DNA from: Salticus scenicus
Taxonomy: Eukaryota; Arthropoda; Arachnida; Araneae; Salticidae
Assembly: GCA_963930645.1 (NCBI GenBank)
Contig: OZ005657.1
Location: 50,815,153 to 50,879,152, forward strand
DNA: 64,000 nt
Reading direction: 5' to 3'
Below are positions 1 through 11,310 of the stretch, piece by piece. The first letter of the stretch is position 1. Each line of letters starts with the position of its first letter. The position numbers and the translations under genes are program-made. The notes under the pieces were generated by a model. The model was given only the letters and a program-made list of their open reading frames with translations. It was not told where the DNA came from and did not search any database.

Positions 1-957
1 GTAGTAGTTAGCTAGGAAAAAATTTTTTTGCATGGGGGGGCATCGGTTCCCCCCCCGGGGGGGAAAATTCCCCCCGGGGAAGTAAATTTTCAAGATGGGT
101 ATCTTTCGAAAGGTCTCGTTGATAATAGTAATAGTTAACTTGGAAAAAAATTTTGTGCATGTGGGGGCATCGGTTGCCCCCACACCGGGGGGGGAAGTTC
201 CCACCCGGGGGGGCAAAGTTTCAAGATGGGTATCTTTCGAAAGATCTCGTCAATACCTTTAAAACGAATGGTTGAACGATAAATCTGTGATAATTTAAAC
301 CAAAGTTATCGATTTTTTTTAACTTTTAACAAAAAAAAACTTAGAAAAATATCGCAATTTTTTTTTTTTTTTAACGAAATTTAACCAAATTTGGTATTTA
401 GTTGGTCCCCGACATAAACTGGTGCTGATTATGTTTGGGGATCAATAGCTCAACAGGTGGCGCTGTGATAGCATTTTATCTAAATTTTTAACATGGCAGA
501 ATAGGACAAAAATTCGTATAAATGTGCATAATTAGAGTTGTTTTAAACTTGTGATTGTAAAATTAATATGAATTATTGATAATAGTAGTATGCAACTAGG
601 AAAAAAATTTTTTGCATGGGGGGGCATCGCTTCCCCCCCCTAGGGGGGAAATACCCCCCCAGGGGGGGTAAATTTTCACATTGGGTATCTTTCGAAATAT
701 CAGGTTGATAATAGTAGTAGTTAACTAGGAAAAAATTTTTGTGCATGTGGGGGCATCGGTTGCCCCCCCCCCCCACCGGGGGGGAAGTTCCCACCCGGGG
801 GGGCAAAGTTTCAAGATGGGTATCTTTCGAAAGATCTCGTCAATACCTTTAAAACGAATGGTTGAACGATAAATCTGTGATAATTTAAACCAAAGTTATC
901 GATTTTTTTAACTTTTAACAAAAAAAAACTTAGAAAAATATCGCAATTTTTTTTTTT

Positions 958-2094
958 ACTTTCTTCTATATGTAATATAGAGAAAGTATTGGATTCGCGA
1001 AAATTTTCGACCTCCGTTTTTTGACGGATCTACACGTTTTGGGATGTCCTGAACACGAATTAATAGTTTTTAGAAAATGTCTGTCTGTCCGTCTGTCTGT
1101 CTGTGTGTCTGTATCATTTTTTTGTGGACGCTGTATCTCACGAACATATGAATGAAATTTAACCAAACTTGGTATTTAGTTGCACCCTGACATGAACTGG
1201 TGCCCATTAGATTTGAGGATCAATAGCTCAACAGGTGGCGCTGTAATCGCATTTTATGCAAATTTTTAACATGGCAGCATAGGACAAAATTCCGTATAAA
1301 TGGTCATAATGAGAGTTATTTTAAACTTGTGATTGTAAAATTAATTTGAATTATTGATGATAGTAGTAGTTAACTAGGAAAGAAAAATTGTGCATGGGGG
1401 GGCATCGGTTCCCCCCCAAGGGGGGAAGTACCCCCCTCCCCCCCGGGGGGTTAAATTTTGAAGATGGGTATCATTCGAAAGATCTCGTCAATACCTTTAA
1501 AACGAATGGTTCAACCATAAATCTGTGATAATTTAAAACAAAGTTATCGATTTTTTTTACTTTTAACAAAAAAAAAAACTAAAAAAAATCGTATTTTTTT
1601 TTTTTTTTTAACGAAATTTTACCAAACTTGGTATTTAGTTGGTCCCCGACATAAACTGTTGCTGATTATATTTGGAGATCAATAGCTCAACAGGTGGCGC
1701 TGTGATAGCATTTTATCTAAATTTTTAACATGGCAGAATAGGACAAAAATTCGTATAAATGTGCATAATAAGAGTTATTTTACACTTGTGTTTGTAAAAT
1801 TAATATGAATTATTGATAATAGTAGTACGTAACTAGGAAAAAAATTTTGTGCATGGGGGGGCATCGCTTCCCCCCCTGGGGGGAAAGTACCCCCCCGGGG
1901 GGTAAATTTTGAAGATGGGTATCATTCGAAAGGTCTCGTCAATACCTTTAAAACGAATGGTTGAACTATAAATCTGTGATAATTTAAAACAAAGTTATCG
2001 ATTTTTTTTACTTTTAACCAAAAAAAAAAAAAAAATTCTATTTTTTTTTTTTTTTTTTAAATATTGTTAGTGATTGAATATGTATTAATTTTCA

Positions 2095-2127
<33 letters not shown>

Positions 2128-2232
2128 AGAAAGGAAAAAAAAAAATCATTTTTTTTTTTTTAAATATTGTTACTGATTGAATATGTATAGGAAAATATAG
2201 AAGAAAGTCTTGTGGTGGCCACAACATACTAG
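958..2232 (+). mobile_element. HINE/DINE-1-like (Helentron-associated) element, unit 1
   Basis: The 5' end ACTTTCTTCTATAT is followed at once by ATATAGAGAAAGT, forming a stem, then by GGATTCGCGAAAATTTTCG and a GTCTGTCTG run. The 3' end carries ATATAGAAGAAAGT, an exact inverted copy of the first 14 bases. The hairpin TTGTGG-TGG-CCACAA and CATACTAG follow. Subterminal inverted repeats, a GTCTG tract, internal repeats and a 3' stem-loop are the described structure of non-autonomous Helentrons. The assignment to that group is inference from structure; no Rep/helicase is present. Confidence 0.7.
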
Positions 2233-2287
2233 TTTATATATATATCTATTTAATCTCATTAATAATAGATATTTATATAATATTTTT

Positions 2288-3507
2288 ACTTTCTTCTATA
2301 TGTAATATAGAGAAAGTATTGGATTCGCGAAAATTTTCGACCTCCGTTTTTTGATGGATTTACATGTTTTGGGATGTCTAGATTACGAATTAATAGTTTT
2401 TAGAAAATGTCTATCTGTCTGTCTGTATCATTTTTTTGTGGACGCTGTATCTCACGAACCAATGAATGAAATTTAACCAAACTCGGTATTTAGTTGCACC
2501 CGGACATAAACTGGTGCTGATCAGATTTTGGGATCAATCGCTCAACAGGTGGCGTTGTGATCGCATTTTATGCAAATTTTTAACATGGCAGCATAGGACA
2601 AAATTCCGTATAAATGGGCATAAAGAGAGTTATTTTACACTTGTGATTGTAAAATTAATAGGAATTATTGATAATAGTAGTAGTTAACTAGGAAAGAAAA
2701 ATTGTGCATGGGGGGGCATCGGTTCCCCCCCAAGGGGGGAAGTACCCCCCTCCCCCCCGGGGGGGGTTAAATTTTGAAGATGGGTATCATTCGAAAGATC
2801 TCGTCAATACCTTTAAAACGAATGGTTGAACGATAAATCTGTGATAATTTAAACCAAAGTTATCGATTTTTTTTAACTTTTAACAAAAAAAAACTTAGAA
2901 AAATATCGCAATTTTTTTTTTTTAACGAAATTTAACCAAACTTGGTATTTAGTTGGTCCCCGACATAAACTGGTGCTGATTATGTTTGGGGATCAATAGC
3001 TCAACAGGTGGCGCTGTGATAGCATTTTATCTAAATTTTTAACATGGCAGAATAGGACAAAAATTCGTATAAATGTGCATAATTAGAGTTGTTTTAAACT
3101 TGTGATTGTAAAATTAATATGAATTATTGATAATAGTAGTATGCAACTAGGAAAAAATTTTTTTGCATGGGGGGGCATCGCTTCCATCCCCTAGGGGGGA
3201 AATACCCCCCCAGGGGGGGTAAATTTTCACATTGGGTATCTTTCGAAATATCAGGTTGATAATAGTAGTAGTTAACTAGGAAAAAATTTTTGTGCATGTG
3301 GGGGCATCGGTTGCCCCCCCCCCACCGGGGGGGGAAGTTCCCACCCGGGGGGGCAAAGTTTCAAGATGGGTATCTTTCGAAAGATCTCGTCAATACCTTT
3401 AAAACGAATGGTTGAACGATAAATCTGTGATAATTTAAACCAAAGTTATCGATTTTTTTAACTTTTAACAAAAAAAAACTTAGAAAAATATCGCAATTTT
3501 TTTTTTT
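2288..3507 (+). mobile_element. HINE-like element, 5' part interrupted by the next array unit
   Basis: A new 5' end (ACTTTCTTCTATATG, stem, GGATTCGCG) lies 55 bp after the 3' end of unit 1, across an AT-rich spacer that is repeated at about 4798-4852. It runs through two internal monomers. It has no 3' hairpin of its own before the next 5' end at 3508, so it looks like an element split by the event that made the array. Confidence 0.6.
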
Positions 3508-4591
3508 ACTTTCTTCTATATGTAATATAGAGAAAGTATTGGATTCGCGAAAATTTTCGACCTCCGTTTTTTGACGGATCTACACGTTTTGGGATGTCCT
3601 GAACACGAATTAATAGTTTTTAGAAAATGTCTGTCTGTCTGTCTGTCTGTCTGTGTGTCTGTATCATTTTTTTGTGGACGCTGTATCTCACGAACATATG
3701 AATGAAATTTAACCAAACTTGGTATTTAGTTGCACCCTGACATGAACTGGTGCCCATTAGATTTGGGGATCAATAGCTCAACAGGTGGCGCTGTAATCGC
3801 ATTTTATGCAAATTTTTAACATGGCAGCATAGGACAAAATTCCGTATAAATGGGCATAATGAGAGTTATTTTAAACTTGTGATTGTAAAATTAATTTGAA
3901 TTATTGATGATAGTAGTAGTTAACTAGGAAAGAAAAATTGTGCATGGGGGGGCATCGGTTCCCCCCCAAGGGGGGAAGTACCCCCCTCCCCCCCGGGGGG
4001 GTTAAATTTTGAAGATGGGTATCATTCGAAAGATCTCGTCAATACCTTTAAAACGAATGGTTCAACCATAAATCTGTGATAATTTAAAACAAAGTTATCG
4101 ATTTTTTTTACTTTTAACAAAAAAAAAACTTTAAAAAAAATCGTATTTTTTTTTTTTTTTTTAACGAAATTTTACCAAACTTGGTATTTAGTTGGTCCCC
4201 GACATAAACTGTTGCTGATTATATTTGGGGATCAATAGCTCAACAGGTGGCGCTGTGATAGCATTTTATCTAAATTTTTAACATGGCAGAATAGGACAAA
4301 AATTCGTATAAATGTGCATAATAAGAGTTATTTTACACTTGTGTTTGTAAAATTAATATGAATTATTGATAATAGTAGTACGTAACTAGGAAAAAAATTT
4401 TGTGCATGGGGGGGCATCGCTTCTCCCCCTGGGGGGAAAGTACCCCCCCGGGGGGTAAATTTTGAAGATGGGTATCATTCGAAAGGTCTCGTCAATACCT
4501 TTAAAACGAATGGTTGAACTATAAATCTGTGATAATTTAAAACAAAGTTATCGATTTTTTTTACTTTTAACCAAAAAAAAAAAAAAAATTC

Positions 4592-4632
<41 letters not shown>

Positions 4633-4797
4633 ATTGTTAGTGATTGAATATGTATTAATTTTCACAAAAAAAAAAAAAAAAAAAAAAAAAAGAAGAAAGG
4701 AAAAAAAAAATCATTTTTTTTTTTTTAAATATTGTTACTGATTGAATATGTATAGGAAAATATAGAAGAAAGTCTTGTGGTGGCCACAACATACTAG
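3508..4797 (+). mobile_element. HINE/DINE-1-like element, unit 2
   Basis: This is a near-identical copy of 958-2232 with the same 5' stem, the GTCTGTCTG run near 3630-3660 and the same 3' hairpin ending CATACTAG. The most visible differences are lengths of T, A and GTCT runs and single bases in the G/C tracts. The high similarity points to recent duplication. Confidence 0.7.
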
Positions 4798-4852
4798 TTT
4801 ATATATATATCTATTTAATCTCATTAATAATAGATATTTATATAATATTTTT

Positions 4853-5594
4853 ACTTTCTTCTATATGTAATATAGAGAAAGTATTGGATTCGCGAAAATT
4901 TTCGACCTCCGTTTTTTGATGGATTTACATGTTTTGGGATGTCTAGATTACGAATTAATAGTTTTTAGAAAATGTCTATCTGTCTGTCTGTATCATTTTT
5001 TTGTGGACGCTGTATCTCACGAACCAATGAATGAAATTTAACCAAACTCGGTATTTAGTTGCACCCGGACATAAACTGGTGCTGATCAGATTTTGGGATC
5101 AATCGCTCAACAGGTGGCGTTGTGATCGCATTTTATGCAAATTTTTAACATGGCAGCATAGGAAAAAATTCCGTATAAATGGGCATAAAGAGAGTTATTT
5201 TACACTTGTGATTGTAAAATTAATAGGAATTATTGATAATAGTAGTAGTTAACTAGGAAAAAAATTTTGTGCATGTGGGGGCATTGGTTCCCCCCCGGGG
5301 GGGAAAATTCCCCCCGGGGAAGTAAATTTTCAAGATGGGTATCTTTCGAAAGGTCTCGTTGATAATAGTAATAGTTAACTTGGAAAAAAATTTTGTGCAT
5401 GCGGGGGCATCGGTCCCCCCCCCCACCGGGGGGGAAGTACCCACCCGGGGGGGCAAAGTTTCAAGATGGGTATCTTTCGAAAGGTCTCGTCAATACCTTT
5501 AAAACGAATGGTTGAACCATAAATCTGTGATAATTTAAAACAAAGTTATCGATTTTTTTTTACTTTTAACAAAAAAAAAAAAGAAAAAAAATCG

Positions 5595-5638
<44 letters not shown>

Positions 5639-6840
5639 GAAATTTAACCAAACTTGGTATTTAGTTGGTCCCCGACATAAACTGGTGCTGATTATGTTTG
5701 GGGATCAATAGCTCAACAGGTGGCGCTGTGATAGCATTTTATCTAAATTTTTAACATGGCAGCATAGGACAAAAATTCGTATAAATGTGCATAATAAGAG
5801 TTGTTTTAAACTTGTGATTGTAAAATTAATATGAATTATTGATAATAGTAGTATGTAACTAGGAAAAAAAATTTCTGCATGGGGGGGCATCGCTTCCGCC
5901 CCTAGGGGGGAAATACCCCCCCAGGGGGGGTAAATTTTTACAATGGGTATCTTTCTAAAGATCAGGTTGATAATAGTAGTAGTTAACTAGGAAAAAATTT
6001 TTGTGCATGCGGGGGCATCGGTAAGTACCCACCCGGGGGGGCAAAGTTTCAAGATGGGTATCTTTCGAAAGGTCTCGTCAATACCTTTAAAACGAATGGT
6101 TGAACCATAAATCTGTGATAATTTAAAACAAAGTTATAGATTTTTTTTTACTTTAAACAAAAAAAAAAAAGAAAAAAATCGCTTTTTTTTTTTTTTTTTT
6201 TAACGAAATTTAACCAAACTTGGTATTTAGTTGGTCCCCGACATAAACTGGTGCTGATTATGTTTGGGGATCAATAGCTCAACAGGTGGCGCTGTGATAG
6301 CATTTTATGTAAATTTTTAACATGGCAGCATAGGACAAAAATTCGTATAAATGTGCATAATAAGAGTTGTTTTAAACTTGTGATTGTAAAATTAATATGA
6401 ATTATTGATAATAGTAGTATGTAACTAGGAAAAAAAATTTCTGCATGGGGGGGCATCGCTTCCCCCCCTTTGGGGGGAAATACCCCCCCAGGGGGGGTAA
6501 ATTTTTACAATGGGTATCTTTCTAAAGATCAGGTTGATAATAGTAGTAGTTAACTAGGAAAAAATTTTTGTGCATGTGGGGGCATCGGGGTATAGTTCCC
6601 ACCCGGGGGGGCAAAGTTTCAAGATGGGTATCATTCGAAAGGTCTCGTCAATACCTTTAAAACGAATGGTTGAACCATAAATCTGTGATAATTTAAAACA
6701 AAGTTATCGATTTTTTTTACTTTTAACAAAAAAAAAAAAAAATCGTACTTTTTTTTTTTTTTTTTTTTTAAATATTGTTACTAATTGAATATGTATAGGT
6801 AAATATAGAAGAAAGTCTTGTGGTGGCCACAACATACTAG
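4853..6840 (+). mobile_element. HINE/DINE-1-like element, unit 3 with extra internal monomers
   Basis: It has a full 5' end at 4853 and a full 3' end (GAAGAAAGT, hairpin GTGGTGGCCAC, CATACTAG) at 6840. About 1.99 kb long, it is larger than units 1 and 2 because it has additional copies of the internal monomer (TTGGTATTTAGTTG near 5050, 5657 and 6219). The copies around 5640-5935 and 6200-6500 are very similar, which suggests monomer amplification inside the element. Confidence 0.7.
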
Positions 6841-7096
6841 TTTTCTCTCTTTTTAAACTACTTTTGGATTATTTCGATATTTTCCACTGGTCTTAAAGTT
6901 CTACTCGGTGCATAATCTTGGGTTGGCAATACACAATGTACCCTCACTCAGGGTCTAATTTTTCATGCGCCAATGTAAAAGGTTCCCTTAATCAGCTGCC
7001 TTCCGAAATTTAAAGTATATAACAAAAGTCTATATTCTACTTTGTTCTCTATATGGTAGAAGAGAAGAGAAGAGGCACCCAAATTAATGGGGTCCC
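6841..7096. other. Single-copy-looking spacer
   Basis: This is the first unique-looking stretch to the right of the array. I see no coding region, RNA gene or terminal repeat in it. Confidence 0.5.
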
Positions 7097-7238
7097 GGAC
7101 AAAAGCCCCACCGGACAAAATCCCCCCGGACAAAATCCCCGCCGGACAAAATCCCCACCGGACAAAATCCCCGCCGGACAAAATCTCCCCCGGACAAAAA
7201 CCCCACCGGACAAAATCCCCACCGGACAAAAGCCCCAC
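7097..7238. repeat. Minisatellite, 9 copies of a 16-bp GC-rich unit
   Basis: GGACAAAA recurs at 7097, 7113, 7128, 7144, 7160, 7176, 7192, 7208 and 7224 with consensus GGACAAAATCCCCACC. The period is 16 bp, with one 15-bp step. The unit carries no stop codon in several frames of both strands, so it produces overlapping open frames (for example a minus-strand GGDFVRWGFCP-like repeat). I regard these as a composition effect. The C4/G4 blocks are spaced about 12 bp apart. Confidence 0.95.
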
Positions 7239-8170
7239 TAAAGCTCAAATATACAGGGGGGAGGGGGGCTAAAGAGGACCACAATAAGTATATCAAGATA
7301 AAAGAAAAAAAAAATATTTTTTTAAAGATATTAATGAAACTTTGTTTAATTATCATTAGAATTTTAAGTAATATATACTGAGAGTTACATATATCTGATA
7401 GGGAGGGGTTTAGGATTAAAAAATATAGTTTTTTAAAGCAAATTTCAACATATTACGGAAGGCTTGAGGGACATATGAGTTTTTTTTTTTTTTTTTTTTT
7501 TCCTGCAAATTTCAACGAAATGTTTTCACTGTAATATGTATATTATGTTAAGTATAGCTGTACAAAATAGGTAATATTTTAAAATATAGTATGTATGATT
7601 TATTTAGTTCATAAAAATGTGATTTCAATTCAATAATTATAAAATAATAATTTTTTTCTCTTAATAATAGTATAAAAATCTTCACTTTTCAAAATTTTTT
7701 CTTATATTTTCTTTTTATGGTCTTGCAGAGGATTTGGAAAAAAATGGGCTCATGTAATACTTGTTTAAATCTCTCTACCCGTCATAAGCCGTGGTGGCCT
7801 CTGTTGCTTCTTATTATTATTTAGTTTTATTTATACAGGGTGTTTCAAAAGTCTGGATATACCAAAATATATTGAAAGGAAAACAGTTTCGCAAATACAT
7901 TGATTTCAAAAGTTTCGTCCATTCAAATGATCTATCAGACACGGTATTATAGGCCCAAGCAAAACACAAATTTATTTTTTTCAGACGAAAATCATTTACA
8001 GAATTTTTGAAGCTTTGTTTAATTATCCATTAGAATTTTGAATAGTATAATTAGAATTACATGTATCATGGAACCAAAGAAGGGGAAAGGGGGGGGGGGG
8101 TAGGAGACAGAGAAAAAAAAATGCAGTTTTTATATCAAATTTCTACAGATTATAAAAAGTAGAAAATCCC

Positions 8171-8206
<36 letters not shown>

Positions 8207-8989
8207 AGTGAAATTTTCTTTAATTATCACTCACTCTAATATGCATATATATATATTAAATATACATGTAGTTATGTTCATTTCTACTTTTTTCTTTCCT
8301 TTTCTTGAAAAGGATTTCGGAAAGGTTGGACGCCCAACAAAGTGGTTTAATCCGCTCCACCCATCTTAAACCTTGGCGGTCTCTGCTCCTTCTTGTTATT
8401 TCTGTTTTATTTGTTTGGACTTTGCCCTTGTTTCACATAGTTTTCCTTCTTTTTATTCATATTATATACATACATATATATATATGTGTATATTTATTTA
8501 TTTATTTATTTATTATTTTATTCTTTCAGAGTTACATGCATATTTGGGGAGGAGGGTAGGGGACAGACAGAAAAGAAAAGCGTTGAAAATTTCTACAGAT
8601 TACCATGCAACTTTGTATACACTTACACTTTAAAGAAAGATAGTGAAGGTTGTCGACACCTTGGGAGGGGGGGGGGAGGAGGAGTTAAAAAAAAAATAAA
8701 ATAAAATAAAAGTCGATTTCTTTTCGTTACGTGCTACTTCCGAACAGTGCTATTTGCGAACACATCTTACACCTGGTAGCTCATTCCTTCCCCATTTGAA
8801 GATAAGGGAGGTATCGTCCCAGAGAGCACGTCCCCGTTGCCTAATCGATCAAGAGATCTACTTTAATTAAATAAATTAAATTAATATTTTAATCGATTCC
8901 CTAATGGATTAACTGCTTTTTTAAAAAGCTGTCAGTAAGAAAAAATATTAAGTCGGACTGTGAAAGTCTGTCATTGTCATTTTTATTTA
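7239..8989. repeat. Diverged tandem segments (about 0.68 kb) with poly-A/T and G tracts
   Basis: The stretch near 7320-7830 resembles the stretch near 8000-8420. Both contain CTTTGTTTAATTATC-ATTAGAATTTT, then a GGGG-rich patch, then a GG(T/C)GG(C/T)CTCTG(T/C)T(G/C)CTTCTT segment. A third partial copy of the GGGG patch is at 8520-8580. Homopolymers lie at 7481-7501, 8168-8203 and 8088-8100. An ACAGGGTGTTTCAAAAGTC motif at 7836 resembles a DNA-transposon end, but no partner was found. No gene is supported. Confidence 0.45.
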
Positions 8990-9202
8990 TTAGGTCGTTG
9001 CAAAAGTTCGTGCGGACGCGGATCATTTTATTGCCTCCAAAGACGGGAGCTTCTATCACCGTGGTATACATTTGTTACCTGAAAAGTGGTCAAAGGTTGT
9101 AGAAAGTAATGGAGAGTATTTTGATTAAAAATTGTCATTTGATTTGATGTATTTTTATGAAATGAAGCAAAAAAACCCGCACGAATTTATACAAAGACCT
9201 AA
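8990..9202 (+). mobile_element. Internally deleted mariner element with TA target duplication
   Basis: The left end TTAGGTCGTTGCAAAAGTTC and the right end read in reverse complement (TTAGGTCTTTGTATAAATTC) form mariner-type terminal inverted repeats. Both go on to GTGCGG and are flanked by TA at 8988-8989 and 9203-9204. Only 213 bp remain of an element that is normally about 1.3 kb. The retained interior is the last 36 codons of the transposase, so this is a deletion derivative that keeps both ends and could be mobilised only in trans. Confidence 0.9.
9018..9128 (+). pseudogene. Mariner transposase, C-terminal 36 codons only
   Basis: The frame reads ADHFIASKDGSFYHRGIH, then LLPEKWSKVVESNGEYFD and a stop. 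It closely matches the usual end of mariner transposases (FY..GIH.LP.RW.KVV..NGEYF). The catalytic D,D34D domain and the DNA-binding domain are missing. The fragment has no start codon and cannot be functional. It lies 74 bp inside the right terminal repeat, its normal position in an intact element, which identifies the 213-bp unit as a mariner. Confidence 0.9.
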
Positions 9203-9539
9203 TAAATATGCCCCCTCTTTTGTTGAAGGTAAACTGATGGCTGGAGTAAGCGAATAGCTTTTAGGCAATCTCTAAATTTTTTATGATCTTTTAAATTTCT
9301 GCTAAAATTTAGTCATCATTACTACTCGTTGTATGTGTAGATGAATGTATATGGATGCTTTTAATTTCTGTCAAAATACTCTGTGTGTGTGTGTGTGTAT
9401 ATATATACAATATTATGTGAAAGATTATACACAAAAAATAAAATATATATTAAAATATATATTATATAATAAAATATATATTATAAATAAAATATATATT
9501 AAAAAATAAAATATAAATAAAATATATATTAAAAACATC
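9203..9539. other. Intergenic AT-rich DNA with TG/TA microsatellite
   Basis: It contains (GT)n(AT)n near 9382-9408 and short AAAATATATATT repeats to 9535. No gene or element end was seen. Confidence 0.5.
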
Positions 9540-10578
9540 TTTATTTATTAAAAGTGAAAATTTTTAATGTTTAAATTAATTTGTTTAATAGAAGTATTTC
9601 AGCTTTTAAATGGAAAACCTATATTTTAAAAAATTAATATATATATTTTTTTCTATGAATGATTAAAATGTAAAATAAAATAAAATAAATAAATAAATAA
9701 AAATAAGTTTTAAAAAATTAACTAAAAATTTTAGAAAACTAATTTAACTAATATACATATTATATATACATATAATAAATTAGTCGAGATTATTTAATAC
9801 TATTGTTTTGGGTTTTAATATTAATTAAAAAAAACTGTTTTAAAATACTTTTAATAATAAAAGATTGTATATATATATATATATGAATGATTATTAGGAA
9901 AACCTAGTTATAAAAATATTTAATGAAATATTCTAAGTAAAAAACTAATTTATTAATTAAAAATAAAATTTTTAAGATTTCAATTAAGTGAGATTGTTTA
10001 ATACTGTTGTTTGGACTTTCAGTTAAAAAGTTTATTTAAACATCGGAGCGGTAATCGATGCTAGTAGAATGGAAGTGTTAAGTTCTATCCCAAGTCGCGT
10101 TCGCCGACCAAAGCCGTTGAGAGTTTTCCGTGGTTTTCTTCGAAACTTTCGCAAGTATAGGCTAAGGCTCCCGCCCCCTATTCCCACACCGGAGAGCATT
10201 TCACGCAGGTGTAGGGAATTCAAGTTATCAACCGGCTTTAACACTACCACAATCACCGCGATTTTTTTTTTTTTTTTTTTTAAATATAAAACGATTTTTT
10301 TACTATAAATGATTATATATATATACATAATTTATAGCAATATATTTTAATTAAAAATTAATTTAATTATTAAAATATATATATATTAATAATTCAATTA
10401 GTTCAGATTGCTTAATACTATTGTTTGGTCGTTTAAATAAAAATACTATTTCAAAATGTTCTTAAACATCAAAAGATTTTTTACTATCATTCATCATGGA
10501 AATAAGAAGCTAATTAAAATTATTTAATTTAAAGGACCTAATTGAAAAACTAATTTAATTATTAAAAATATACATTTC

Positions 10579-10613
<35 letters not shown>

Positions 10614-10930
10614 ATTGCTTGAATAATAAAGTTTCAGATTGTAATTATGAATCTTATTGTAAAATATTTTTAATAAAAAAGATTTAAAAGAAAAAAGAAT
10701 GCTTATATATATTTCTTTTTTTTTTTTTTTTTTTAAGGTTAAAGTTCATTTAATAAAATATTTTAATTGATAATACGTAATTTAATTATTAAAAATAGAT
10801 TTTTTAAAAATTATTGAATTATTTAAGATAATTCAATATTGTATTATATATAATATTACTTTTGGGATTTAAAAGAAAAAAAAAATGTAAAAAAAAAATT
10901 AATATAAAAATGTTTCCTACTAATAATTAT
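9540..10930. repeat. AT-rich tandem array, about 205-bp monomer
   Basis: The marker GAGATT(G/A)(T/C)TTAATACT(A/G)TTGTTT recurs near 9786, 9989 and 10402, with weaker copies near 10612 and 10828. If the SINE insertion at about 10045-10260 is removed, the spacing is about 203-216 bp. Each monomer also carries TTAATTAAAAATTAATTTAATTA-type sequence and poly-A/T. The copies are strongly diverged, which indicates an old array. Confidence 0.65.
10045..10262 (+). mobile_element. tRNA-derived SINE (family B) inserted in the AT-rich array
   Basis: The GC-rich body GAGAGTTTTCCGTGGTTTTC ... GAAACTTTCGCAAGTATAGGCTA is shared with the copies at 11076 and 38093 (plus) and 48075 (minus). The upstream part (GGTAATCGATGCTAG ... 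TATCCCAAGTCGCGTTCGCCGACC) corresponds to the tRNA-like head. It is diverged, and the target duplication is not clear because the flanks are homopolymeric. Confidence 0.65.
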
Positions 10931-11075
10931 CGAAAAAGAAACTAATTAAAATAATTTTTATATTCTATGCGAGGTTTATTTAAAGCACAATTTGGTACCT
11001 TTATACTAAATACGATGTGACAAAATTAATATACATATATTTGATGTATACAAAATAATTTTTCCTGTAAAATAA
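10931..11075. other. Short AT-rich spacer
   Basis: Nothing recognisable. Confidence 0.4.
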
Positions 11076-11310
11076 GGGCCCGCTAGCACTCGAGAGGTTT
11101 TGCCCTGTAAACTGGTAGACGGAAGATTACGAGTTCGATCACAGGTCGCTCTTGTCGACCGAGCCGTTCGGTGTTTTCCGTGGTTTTCACCAAAACTTGT
11201 GTAAATGCGCGCTAGGACCCCTTACAAAGACCCCACGGAAGGCATTCCCCTTAAGGTCTAAGACCTTAGTGCAATCTTTCGCCTTTACTCCCAATACCAA
11301 TAGCAATATC
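11076..11310 (+). mobile_element. tRNA-derived SINE, family B
   Basis: The head GCACTCGAGAGGTTTTGCCC ... GACGGAAGATTACGAGTTCGATCACAGG carries an A-box-like and a B-box-like element (GAGTTCGATCAC). The shared body follows: CGACCGAGCCGTTCGGTGTTTTCCG ... GTAAATGCGCGCTAGGACCCCTTACAAAGACCCCACGGAAGGCATTCC (read in pieces). The same order occurs in reverse complement at 48075-48330. Confidence 0.75.

Larger units (their letters stand above)
1..6840 (+). repeat. Higher-order tandem array built from HINE/DINE-1-like elements
   Basis: The block is a head-to-tail array. The segment beginning at 958 recurs at 3508 (shift 2550), and the segments beginning at 2229 and 2288 recur at 4794 and 4853 (shift 2565). 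The 15-bp difference lies in poly-T and poly-A runs. The first 230 bases match about 5255-5480, and about 240-957 match about 2790-3507, so the window starts inside the array. Lower-order monomers of roughly 450-850 bp each carry the motif TTGGTATTTAGTTG (near 391, 1169, 1631, 2485, 2943, 3719, 4182, 5050, 5657 and 6219), the motif CAACAGGTGGCG, and a segment where G and C homopolymers alternate and can fold back. No protein is encoded; the short open frames here are by-products of repeats. The right edge is the 3' hairpin end at 6840. Confidence 0.9.

Noticed and set aside
1..6840. A CRISPR-like or coding interpretation of the regularly spaced repeats and short frames
   Set aside because: The units are 0.5-2.5 kb, the setting is eukaryotic, and the frames of 61-91 codons recur only because the repeat recurs.
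10032..10328. A 98-codon minus-strand frame and its plus-strand counterpart
   Set aside because: They lie in the GC-rich body of a SINE family B copy plus a T-run.
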